A stretch of DNA of 64,000 nucleotides from an uncultured Anaeroplasmataceae bacterium. Its GTDB lineage: Bacteria; Bacillota_I; Bacilli_A; Acholeplasmatales; Anaeroplasmataceae. The notes below the pieces were generated by a model. The model was not told the origin of the DNA, did not search any database, and was given only the letters and a program-made list of their open reading frames with translations. Below are positions 1 through 7,274 of the stretch, piece by piece; positions within the stretch are counted from its first letter, which is position 1; each line of letters starts with the position of its first letter. The stretch covers positions 35,817 through 99,816 of the forward strand of contig CAJTTN010000007.1 in the NCBI GenBank assembly GCA_910579215.1. The letters are read 5' to 3'. Both the position numbers and the translations under genes were made by a program.

Positions 1-1
1 A

Positions 2-190
2 GGACCTTCTACCATAAGAGCCAAACTATTTATTCCGTATAAGGATGGAAAATACAGTCATATTTTAGAGGAAACCTCTTATATTTATCAAAAAGAATAT
101 CAAGCGCATGGAACCTATTATGACGTAGAGCTTCCTATAAAGCAATACGCTATGTTTGAAGCCTATGATTTAGATAGCATGGTTAACTAA
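2..190 (+). CDS. C-terminal fragment of an HflX-like GTPase (partial)
   Basis: An open frame enters from the left edge and stops at TAA 188-190, giving about 62 residues. The pattern FIPYKDGKYSH, then EYQAHGTYYDVELP, resembles the C-terminal domain that follows the G domain of HflX ribosome-rescue GTPases, where an EY..dG..v...vP motif is common. This assignment is from family memory only; the GTPase motifs would lie outside the window. A strong hairpin follows directly, so the gene ends a transcription unit. It converges with the minus-strand operon to its right. Confidence 0.45.
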   Translation, partial: GPSTIRAKLFIPYKDGKYSHILEETSYIYQKEYQAHGTYYDVELPIKQYAMFEAYDLDSMVN

Positions 191-195
191 AGAAA

Positions 196-236
196 AAGCT
201 TAGATTTTAGAGCATCTTTAATCTAAGCTTTTTTTA
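196..236. terminator. Rho-independent terminator, probably bidirectional
   Basis: Perfect 11-bp stem (196-206 with 220-230) followed by a T-run on the plus strand and preceded by A-residues. It sits between the plus-strand partial gene and the end of the converging minus-strand operon, so it can serve both. Confidence 0.85.
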
Positions 237-244
237 TTTTAATA

Positions 245-349
245 TTATTTTTCATTTATTTTTCTTTTTATTTCTTCATTTTCTTTCTCAAGCGATTTAA
301 CTCGTTCTTCTAATAAACCAAGCTGAATAGACATAGTATAAAGATTCAT
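245..349 (-). CDS. Small coiled-coil protein, 34 aa
   Basis: Short frame of 34 codons ending in TAA at 245-247. Its ATG (349-347) overlaps the TGA stop of the upstream gene in an ATGA arrangement, which indicates translational coupling. The product begins MNLYTMSIQL and continues with a highly charged heptad-like stretch (LLEERVKSLEKENEEIKRKI), predicting one amphipathic coiled coil. A G-rich tract (GGGGGA) lies immediately before the ATG, closer than ideal for an SD. It is the last gene of the ispE operon. The function is unknown; a partner of the coupled small membrane protein is a guess. Confidence 0.5.
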   Translation of the reverse strand: MNLYTMSIQLGLLEERVKSLEKENEEIKRKINEK

Positions 350-660
350 TCCCCCAAATCGCTGAAGATTTTTTTATATTTCTTATAGTCTCCCTTTTGG
401 GGAAGAATAAAATATAAAAGAATACCTAATATAAGAAAGAATATCCCTAAAACAAGAATGGCGATTCCCTCTACAGCCTCTTCCTTATTTGATGTAAGGC
501 TTAAGATAATACCTAATATCACAAAGATAATGCCCAAAGGAAAAAGACAGATTAGCATTACAATTTTAGACGACTTGGCCTGTTTTTTATATAGCTCCTG
601 ATATTTTTTCTCCTCAAGAGCTTCCATTTGTTTTTTCTCTTCTTCTTCAAAATAATCCAT
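346..660 (-). CDS. Small two-helix membrane protein, unknown function, 104 aa
   Basis: Begins with about 30 charged residues (MDYFEEEEKKQME...) followed by two hydrophobic segments at about residues 32-54 and 67-87, then a basic tail. The N-terminal Glu/Lys-rich part may form a helix in the cytoplasm. A good SD (AAAGGAGGG) lies upstream of the ATG and overlaps the 3' end of ispE, so it is part of that operon; its stop overlaps the next tiny gene. I do not recognise a named family. Confidence 0.75.
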   Translation of the reverse strand: MDYFEEEEKKQMEALEEKKYQELYKKQAKSSKIVMLICLFPLGIIFVILGIILSLTSNKEEAVEGIAILVLGIFFLILGILLYFILPQKGDYKKYKKIFSDLGE

Positions 661-678
661 AGGTATCTATTCCCTCCT

Positions 679-1500
679 TTAAATTGTATGACATAAAAAC
701 AAAGATAGCTTAGCATCTAATGCCTTTATATTTTCTAAATCTACAGTTTTAGCATTTAAAATATAAATGCTAGGTCCGCTTCCACTTATATGTGGAATAT
801 AGCTTAAAGAATCAATTTTTTGAAAAACTTCTGCAAGCTGTGGACAAATACGTAATGCAGTTGATTCTAAATCATTAAATATATATTCATCAATTAAATC
901 AAAATTCTTCATCTTAATTGCTTCAATTAGCTTTTGAATGGTAATATTCTTAGACACTCCATGAAACACATAATTCTTATATACCTCTTTAGTAGATAAG
1001 CCAAAATCAGGTTTTACAATTAAAAAAGGGACATTTTTAAAATCTAAATCAATTGGCGTAACAACTTCTCCACGACCTGTACACATAGCGGATTGAACAT
1101 TTAAAAAGAAGGGAACATCTGATCCAAGCTTACATGCCATAGCATAAAGCTCCTCTTGACTTGCATTTGTTTCAAACAATCTATTTAATCCTCGCAAGGT
1201 TGCAGCTGCATCACTACTTCCTCCAGCTAGTCCAGCCATAATAGGTATTTTTTTATTTAAGGTGATGAAAACCCCAGATGTAATAGAAAAATGCTCTTTA
1301 AATAATTTTACAGCCCTTAAACATATATTATCATCTATAGAAGCATCACACTCTATAGAATCACGTTCTGCCTTTTGAAAAAATAATTCATCGTAAAGAT
1401 CTATGGGTACCATCAGATTTTGAACCTGATGATAACCATCTATCTCCTTGCCAACCTCTAAGGCTAAATTTATTTTTGCAAATGCCTTTTCATATATCAT
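679..1500 (-). CDS. ispE: 4-diphosphocytidyl-2-C-methyl-D-erythritol kinase
   Basis: IspE phosphorylates CDP-methylerythritol in the MEP route to isoprenoid precursors, in the cytoplasm. The 273-residue protein has the family's usual length. It begins with the substrate-loop AKINL motif (residues 8-12), carries the GHMP-kinase ATP loop GLAGGSSDAAA (about 90-100) and the LGSDVPFFL motif with the catalytic Asp (about 128). It lies downstream of yabG as in Bacillus subtilis, but veg and sspF, which separate the two there, are missing. Its presence shows that the organism uses the MEP pathway. Confidence 0.95.
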   Translation of the reverse strand: MIYEKAFAKINLALEVGKEIDGYHQVQNLMVPIDLYDELFFQKAERDSIECDASIDDNICLRAVKLFKEHFSITSGVFITLNKKIPIMAGLAGGSSDAAATLRGLNRLFETNASQEELYAMACKLGSDVPFFLNVQSAMCTGRGEVVTPIDLDFKNVPFLIVKPDFGLSTKEVYKNYVFHGVSKNITIQKLIEAIKMKNFDLIDEYIFNDLESTALRICPQLAEVFQKIDSLSYIPHISGSGPSIYILNAKTVDLENIKALDAKLSLFLCHTI

Positions 1501-1517
1501 AATTCAAAACATCCTTT

Positions 1518-2285
1518 CTACCTAACTAGCAATCGCATTTTACCATACGATTCAATTCCACCAATGCTTCCTTTTTGCATTTTAGAAAAATTATATATAC
1601 TCTCTATATCTACAATTTGATTAAATGGGGTAATAGCAACCATGATTGCCACAATTGCTGGATCAAATGCCTCTATATTTTTTCGATCAAAGGAAGAAGC
1701 AAAATTAGCTCCTGCAGCAATCAATCCCTCTGCATTACTTCCACACGCTCCTGCAAAAATACAAATATCATCTAAATCATATTGGGAACGAATTCTAGTA
1801 ATAGCTTTAATGAAATTAATAGTATTTTTATAATTTCTTAAATCATCTATTCCTCTATTATTATAGGAATCATGACCTGTAATAACAACGATATTAGGTC
1901 TTGTTTTTCGAATATACTCTAAAATTTGATCTTCCATTAAGGCTTCATTTACCTCTACACCATAGGCGTAAATACCTAAGGATTTATACAGATTTAAGCA
2001 TTTTGTCAAATAAAATGGATCACTATCTAGATGAAGAATCTTTCCTGTAATATGTCCTATTTTTTTCTTATAGGTATTAATAATATTCTTTTGATATTCC
2101 ATTTTACTTTCATTATAGCGATTTAAATCAGACTCATCTACAGGAACTAAATCCTCTAAATCACTATCTGCTGATAAACGAATATATAATCCTCGTAAAT
2201 AGGCTATATTTCCATCTATATTTGTTATCACAAAAATTATATCATGATTATGAGATGAGCGACTTACAATATCTCCCTTTTGCAT
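1518..2285 (-). CDS. yabG: Sporulation-specific cysteine protease YabG
   Basis: YabG is a spore-coat-processing peptidase that trims coat and cortex morphogenetic proteins in B. subtilis and Clostridioides difficile. The 255-residue protein starts with the typical MQKGDIVSRSS region. It has the conserved VITGHDSY motif (His138) and the FAGACGSN motif (Cys181), which correspond to the His/Cys pair described for the C. difficile enzyme, followed by AGANFASS and a DPA motif. It lies between ksgA and ispE, the ancestral Bacillota position. In B. subtilis the gene is under sigma-K; here it is embedded in a housekeeping operon, so read-through is possible. It is one of three spore genes in the window. 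Confidence 0.93.
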   Translation of the reverse strand: MQKGDIVSRSSHNHDIIFVITNIDGNIAYLRGLYIRLSADSDLEDLVPVDESDLNRYNESKMEYQKNIINTYKKKIGHITGKILHLDSDPFYLTKCLNLYKSLGIYAYGVEVNEALMEDQILEYIRKTRPNIVVITGHDSYNNRGIDDLRNYKNTINFIKAITRIRSQYDLDDICIFAGACGSNAEGLIAAGANFASSFDRKNIEAFDPAIVAIMVAITPFNQIVDIESIYNFSKMQKGSIGGIESYGKMRLLVR

Positions 2286-2310
2286 AAATAATCACCTATA
2301 TTAAGGTATG

Positions 2311-3174
2311 TCATTTATCCATATTATGTGTTATATAATCTGTTATTTTAATGAAATCACTAAGAGTTAGCTCTTCAGCTCTACATTTCAAGGAAAGACC
2401 TAAAGATAATAGCATATTTTGTACAAATTTTTTATCATATTTTAACGATAAATTATTTTCTAATGTTTTTCTTCGCTGAGCAAATGCACCTTGAATAACA
2501 AAAAATAAAGCACGCTCATTTTCGCAATACATCGGTGGATCTTTATACACATCTAAACGCACAACAGCACTATCTACATTAGGAGAGGGAATAAATACAG
2601 TTCTAGGAACCTTCATAATTTTTTTTGCTAGAGCTCTATACTCTATCCAAAGGCTTAAGGCATTATAATCCTTAGTAGATGGCTTGCCACAAATTCGATC
2701 GGCAACCTCTAGCTGCATCATCATCACATAGCGACTAATTGGTAGCTTCTGGGATAAAAGTCCTGTCAAAATCGGTGTGGTTATATAATAGGGCAGATTA
2801 GCAACCAAATAAATCGTGTTATACTTCTCTAAATATAAAGAAATATCAGATAAAATGTTTGCCTTTAATATATCCTGATTCAAGATTTTATAATTAGAAA
2901 AAGCCTTCAAATTTTGTTCAAGAATCGGCAACAAATCTTTGTCTATCTCATAAGCCAAAACAAATCCTGCCTGTTCGCATAATACCTCAGTTAAAGCTCC
3001 TAAGCCTGGCCCAATTTCTATGACTGCATCTTTTTTTGTAACCTCACTTGCTTCTACTATTTTTTCTAAAATATGAGAATCTGTTAAAAAATTTTGTCCA
3101 AATCGTTTTTTTATTTGAAAATGATTTTGTTTCACTGAGTGCTCCACATAACCTACAGTTCCAATTTTTGGCAT
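2311..3174 (-). CDS. ksgA: 16S rRNA (adenine1518-N6/adenine1519-N6)-dimethyltransferase
   Basis: RsmA/KsgA dimethylates two adjacent adenines in the 3' hairpin of 16S rRNA during 30S assembly. The 287-residue protein shows KRFGQNFL at the SAM-fold start (about 24-30), SAM motif I IEIGPGLGALT (about 53-62), an acidic motif II around AYEID, and the catalytic NLPY (126-129). It overlaps the 3' end of rnmV by 22 nt, the classic rnmV-ksgA pairing that couples 5S and 16S maturation. The first 20 residues are less conserved, but a GGAG about 11 nt upstream supports the annotated ATG. Confidence 0.96.
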   Translation of the reverse strand: MPKIGTVGYVEHSVKQNHFQIKKRFGQNFLTDSHILEKIVEASEVTKKDAVIEIGPGLGALTEVLCEQAGFVLAYEIDKDLLPILEQNLKAFSNYKILNQDILKANILSDISLYLEKYNTIYLVANLPYYITTPILTGLLSQKLPISRYVMMMQLEVADRICGKPSTKDYNALSLWIEYRALAKKIMKVPRTVFIPSPNVDSAVVRLDVYKDPPMYCENERALFFVIQGAFAQRRKTLENNLSLKYDKKFVQNMLLSLGLSLKCRAEELTLSDFIKITDYITHNMDK

Positions 3175-3692
3175 AGTAATTCTAACTCCTCTCTACTCAT
3201 TCTAAGCATATTCACCCTTTTTAAAAAGGTCTTTCCATTAGGCTTACCGATATTTAGCTTTTCAGAAATAGCATCTCTTAGAAGCCCACTATTTGGCATC
3301 CCTAATAGCTTTAAATCATACAAATCCTTTAAATGAATTGTATTAGGCGTCTTAAAATCTGTAATCAAATGATCTAAGGATTCTTTAATACATGCGATAG
3401 ATGCATGTTCAATTCCTACCTTTTTATGATTTTTACTAATGGCATCCTTTTTTCTTAGAAATGCATGCTTAGCAGTAGGAATAGCCTTTGCGATTTTATT
3501 TCTAATTTTTTCTCCTGGGGTATCAGGATCCGTAAAAATAATGATGTCATGAGTCGAGCTTAAGACTTTTAAAAATTCAATAGTTTCCCCTGCTATTTCA
3601 CTACCATTTGTAATAACTACATTAGCTTGAGGATAGATTCTTTCTATTATCATTTGATCATGAATACCCTCAACCACAATAACACTAGACAT
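3153..3692 (-). CDS. rnmV: Ribonuclease M5 (5S rRNA maturase)
   Basis: RNase M5 matures 5S rRNA precursors in low-GC Gram-positives. The 179-residue protein consists of an N-terminal TOPRIM domain with VVEGIHD (6-12) and the metal-binding DPDTPGEKIR motif (about 55-64), plus a basic C-terminal region. It overlaps the HD hydrolase gene upstream by 8 nt and ksgA downstream by 22 nt, so the three are tightly coupled. Confidence 0.94.
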   Translation of the reverse strand: MSSVIVVEGIHDQMIIERIYPQANVVITNGSEIAGETIEFLKVLSSTHDIIIFTDPDTPGEKIRNKIAKAIPTAKHAFLRKKDAISKNHKKVGIEHASIACIKESLDHLITDFKTPNTIHLKDLYDLKLLGMPNSGLLRDAISEKLNIGKPNGKTFLKRVNMLRMSREELELLCQKLEL

Positions 3693-4920
3693 CTATATCC
3701 TCAAAATAATATATTCTTTCCACACGCTTATAGCTAGAGGAAACTAAACTATGGACGATAGGAGAATATTCATCTAAATTTTTTATCTCTCCATTTGGCA
3801 AAAGCACCTTTATAGATAATAAATCCTCTGTCTTCTCCTTCTGATTCGGCTGTAAATACGCTACCGCAGATACTGAATTTTCAAAATAAAAATACTTTCC
3901 ATATTTACTATTTTTAGTTCTTGAGCGAATCTGTTCTATCAGCTTAGGGTCTGGTTTATTTGCCAAGTCTAAATATTTAAAAAGCTTTCTGTGATTAAAG
4001 GCATGCGAAAGCCTTCTTAATACAGGATCCTTACACTTCATGAATTGCTTAATAAATCCATTAACATACGCATCATCTAATTCTATATAGGATTCCACAT
4101 CATCATTGTCCTTTATAACCCTTAGGAAAGAATAAATGTTTGCATCTATTTGCTCATTTTCCTTTGTCAGGTCTTTAATTCTTTCATACATGCTTTCTAA
4201 TAATAGCTCATATGCTCTAGAAACGGCATGATAATACACCTGAAAGTACAAATGATATCTACTCATAAGATAGGATTCAAGTGTATGAACTCCAGAAGCT
4301 CTACATAACACCTTATTGTCTACAATTTTCATGCTTCTTAACAATCTTTGCATATCAATTTTACCATAGGCAACTCCTGTAAAATAAGCATCTCTTGATA
4401 AATAATCCATACGATCGACATCCAATTGAGAGGAAACTAAGGATTCAAGTAGAGGATACTTTCCTCGATGTCCTATAACACCTGCCACATCCTCTGGTAA
4501 TCCCTTTACCTGATTTAATATTTGATAAACATCCGTAGAGGGACATAAAATAATCTTTTCTGTCATTTCCTCATGGGTTGTAGATAAAACCATCTCAAAG
4601 GCGTGAGAATATGGACCATGACCTATATCATGAAGTAATGCTGCACATAAAAATACTATTCTTTCATATTCTGTAAGAACTTCTATTCCTTCCACATCAC
4701 GAAGAACTAAATTAGCCATATGATAAGCTCCTAAAGCATGGGTAAACCTTGAATGCTCTGCCGTATGGAAAACCATAGCTACACCACTCAGCTGACGGAT
4801 TCTTCTAAGTCTTTGAACCTCTTTAGAATCAATTAAATCTAAAATGATTTGATATTCAACTTCGACATAGCCATAAATTGGATCTCTAAATACCTTTGTT
4901 CTTGCAAGCTTCTTAAACAT
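3685..4920 (-). CDS. HD-superfamily phosphohydrolase (COG1078, YwfO-like)
   Basis: The 411-residue protein resembles bacterial dNTP triphosphohydrolase-like HD proteins. It begins KVFRDPIYGYVEV, has the first metal His in HSRFTHALGAYHMA (about 56-69), the HD doublet in ALLHDIGHGPYSHAFE (about 94-109) and a late Asp in SQLDVDRMDYLSRD, all typical of COG1078. Relatives such as B. subtilis YwfO are thought to hydrolyse nucleotides; the substrate here is not evident. It opens the rnmV-ksgA-yabG-ispE operon, an unusual place for it. A TATAAT (4944-4949) and AAGGAGGG precede the ATG. Confidence 0.88.
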   Translation of the reverse strand: MFKKLARTKVFRDPIYGYVEVEYQIILDLIDSKEVQRLRRIRQLSGVAMVFHTAEHSRFTHALGAYHMANLVLRDVEGIEVLTEYERIVFLCAALLHDIGHGPYSHAFEMVLSTTHEEMTEKIILCPSTDVYQILNQVKGLPEDVAGVIGHRGKYPLLESLVSSQLDVDRMDYLSRDAYFTGVAYGKIDMQRLLRSMKIVDNKVLCRASGVHTLESYLMSRYHLYFQVYYHAVSRAYELLLESMYERIKDLTKENEQIDANIYSFLRVIKDNDDVESYIELDDAYVNGFIKQFMKCKDPVLRRLSHAFNHRKLFKYLDLANKPDPKLIEQIRSRTKNSKYGKYFYFENSVSAVAYLQPNQKEKTEDLLSIKVLLPNGEIKNLDEYSPIVHSLVSSSYKRVERIYYFEDIDV

Positions 4921-4973
4921 ATTCTGCCCTCCTTGCCATTCTTATTATACCTTATTCACCCCTAAAAGAAAAG

Positions 4974-5013
4974 CAAAAAAAGAGGCTTGCCTCAATTTGA
5001 AGCAAACCCTCTA
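4974..5013 (-). terminator. Rho-independent terminator after ltaS
   Basis: On the minus strand a GC-rich stem (AGAGGgTTTGCTTC with GAGGCAAGCCTCT, one bulge) starts at the ltaS stop codon and is followed by a run of seven T's. It lies just upstream of the promoter of the HD-hydrolase operon. Confidence 0.8.
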
Positions 5014-7011
5014 TTTCTTCTTTTTCATGGATGTGTAAACTAAAGTATTCAAATAGTCATCCTGTTTCTTACGGTAATCCATAATATGATCTATCAACTC
5101 CTCATCTAACTTTCCAGAATTAAAAAGCTGATATTCCTCATTTTTCATACAATACATAAATTCATCCGTTAAAATATCTACGTTCTTTGGATCATAAGAG
5201 TAGCTTGGCTCTCCACTAAACATATTTACCCCAAAATAAGGTGAATCTGTTTCAATCCCCAACAAATTAAGTAAAGTACGATACATATCTGTATTAGATT
5301 TTGTTTGTTGTAAAATCCAATCCTTAGAACCTTCCTCTAAAGAATTATAGATTGTTCCTGTAGGATCATAAATGATAATTGGTATATTTAATAAAAGCCT
5401 ACGATATTCAAGATCCTCTAATTCACGACCTAAAAGAGATTCATAAGCACCTTTATATAATGCATTCCCATGATCACCATATATAACAAATATTGTATCC
5501 TCTAAATAATTAGAGCTTTCTGGATTTGTTACGTCCTTTATAAAATCATAAAGTATTTTATCATTATATTTAACCTGATTCATATAATTCGTCAATTGAT
5601 AATAGGTACTTCCAATTCCAAAATCATAAATTTGATACCCTGGCTGTTCCTTTGACAAATCATAGAAGGGATTATGTGGAGTAATCGTTTCTACAAAGGA
5701 AAATGCATTCTTCCCCAATTGCATAGCTGAGGAATGTGTTTGTCTAGCCCATTCTAAAATGGCTGTATCTCTTATCCAATAGTTGAGATAACGATCAGCA
5801 TATTGTTCTCTAGGAAAATCATTCTCAAAGGTTTCTAACCCTCGGAAGCTTGTTATATTATATAAGCCCTCATGTAAATTATTGTGATTATAAAAGCTTT
5901 CATTTGTACCATTATAAGAATATTTTAAATAATCCTTTAAATGACCACCTAAATTGCTTATCCCAAAATCATAGGCATCATATTCCCAAGCAATCGTCAT
6001 ATCTCCTACAGGGTACATACCCGTGAAAAATGCAAATTCAGCATCGGAAGTATTTCCAATACCAACGGTTGTATAGGCCTTATTGAAATAAAAGCAATTT
6101 TGTTCCTTAAATAATTGATTAAAGTAGGGCGTAACCTCTACGCCATTATAGCTTTGATTAAAACAAAAGCCCATAGTTGATTCCATTTGTATAACAAAAA
6201 TGTTTTTACCCTTTAATATACCAGTTTGCTTATCTTGATTAGAATAGACTTTTTGATCTATTGCATTGACATAACTAGATTTATTCTTATTGTATTCTAA
6301 TAAAACATTTTCCTTTTTTCGCAAATCTGCTGTTCTATCTATAGGACGATTATCTATACGAAAAATAAATTCAGAAAGATAATAGTTGTATGCTCCTGCA
6401 TATTGCACTCCATACTGGGCGTAATCTGTAGAAAATCCCCAATTCTTACGGAAGGAATATTGATAATATTGATAAGATCCTACACAACAAGCAATGCATA
6501 GTAAAACACTGCAAAATACTTTTTTAAAGGAAAGTCTAATTCTTACATCTGCAAAATCCTTCCTAAATACTATAGTTAAAACTAGCATAAAAACAAAAGG
6601 GAATAACGCTAAAACTCGGTAATATAGGAACAATTCATAAACCCAATCTAAAAATACATTACCACCAAATCCACCTGTAGGATTTTTCATCAATGAGAAA
6701 TTAAAAACAGAGAATGCAAGTCGATAGCCCTTTGAATAATATTGTAATGCTATAATTGCAATATTGAGTAAAAAGGTTACACACAATAAATAGATAGATA
6801 CTCTTTTAGGCTTCTTAAATATAAGAACACCTATAAAAAAGAATATCACTAATATGGCAAAATTTCCTAGAAAAGAAAAGAGCTCAGATAGAAAAGTATG
6901 CTGAAAAGGAATAATATATTGATTTAATACAGAGACGGTTAAAAAATAAGTATTAAAAATGTTTAATACAAAAAATATAATTAAAATCCATAGAAATGGA
7001 CGCTTCTTCAT
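5011..7011 (-). CDS. ltaS: Lipoteichoic acid synthase family sulfatase-like protein
   Basis: LtaS polymerises glycerol-phosphate from phosphatidylglycerol onto a glycolipid anchor on the outer membrane face. The 666-residue protein has five N-terminal membrane segments (about 1-180) followed by a sulfatase-fold domain. Visible residues are the metal Glu in IQMES (277), the nucleophile Thr in GNTSDAEF (Thr321), the TPHNPF motif and the late FVIYGDHG metal site. This matches LtaS, although the nucleophile context is NTSDAE rather than the usual KTSDSE. The gene is monocistronic with an extended -10 (TGCTATAAT, near 7042) and its own terminator. A LafB-like glycolipid glycosyltransferase at 27360 could supply the anchor. 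A paralogous LtaS-type primase cannot be excluded. Confidence 0.88.
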   Translation of the reverse strand: MKKRPFLWILIIFFVLNIFNTYFLTVSVLNQYIIPFQHTFLSELFSFLGNFAILVIFFFIGVLIFKKPKRVSIYLLCVTFLLNIAIIALQYYSKGYRLAFSVFNFSLMKNPTGGFGGNVFLDWVYELFLYYRVLALFPFVFMLVLTIVFRKDFADVRIRLSFKKVFCSVLLCIACCVGSYQYYQYSFRKNWGFSTDYAQYGVQYAGAYNYYLSEFIFRIDNRPIDRTADLRKKENVLLEYNKNKSSYVNAIDQKVYSNQDKQTGILKGKNIFVIQMESTMGFCFNQSYNGVEVTPYFNQLFKEQNCFYFNKAYTTVGIGNTSDAEFAFFTGMYPVGDMTIAWEYDAYDFGISNLGGHLKDYLKYSYNGTNESFYNHNNLHEGLYNITSFRGLETFENDFPREQYADRYLNYWIRDTAILEWARQTHSSAMQLGKNAFSFVETITPHNPFYDLSKEQPGYQIYDFGIGSTYYQLTNYMNQVKYNDKILYDFIKDVTNPESSNYLEDTIFVIYGDHGNALYKGAYESLLGRELEDLEYRRLLLNIPIIIYDPTGTIYNSLEEGSKDWILQQTKSNTDMYRTLLNLLGIETDSPYFGVNMFSGEPSYSYDPKNVDILTDEFMYCMKNEEYQLFNSGKLDEELIDHIMDYRKKQDDYLNTLVYTSMKKKK

Positions 7012-7041
7012 CTTATCACCCTTTCCTTAAAATTCATGCTT

Positions 7042-7049
7042 ATTATAGC
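7042..7049 (-). promoter_or_regulatory. ltaS: Extended -10 promoter of ltaS
   Basis: On the minus strand TGCTATAAT lies about 30 nt upstream of the ltaS ATG. No good -35 is visible 17 nt upstream, which is tolerated with an extended -10. Confidence 0.5.
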
Positions 7050-7155
7050 ACAACAGTAACAAAAAATAAACTACCAAATTTTAACTTAGCGTTTTAAAAA
7101 ATTGTTATATTATTTAATATATGTATAAAAATAAAACTAATATAATGAATAATCA

Positions 7156-7249
7156 TAAAAAAATACCTCACGAGAAGAATTCATAATAGTAGAACAATAA
7201 ACCTAAATAAAGATTCTTTTTCTTTCTATTATTTCATTTTAGAGGTATC
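7156..7249 (-). terminator. Long-loop inverted repeat after the Ca2+-ATPase gene
   Basis: ATACCTC (ending 7249) and GAGGTAT (7163-7169) form a 7-bp closing stem around about 70 nt. An inner ATAATAG/CTATTAT pair is nested inside. On the minus strand the right arm runs straight into seven T's, so it can act as the ATPase terminator. The loop is much longer than normal for an intrinsic terminator, so a structured 3' UTR or small RNA is also possible. Confidence 0.45.
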
Positions 7250-7274
7250 CTTTTATTATATTGTTTTTTATAGA

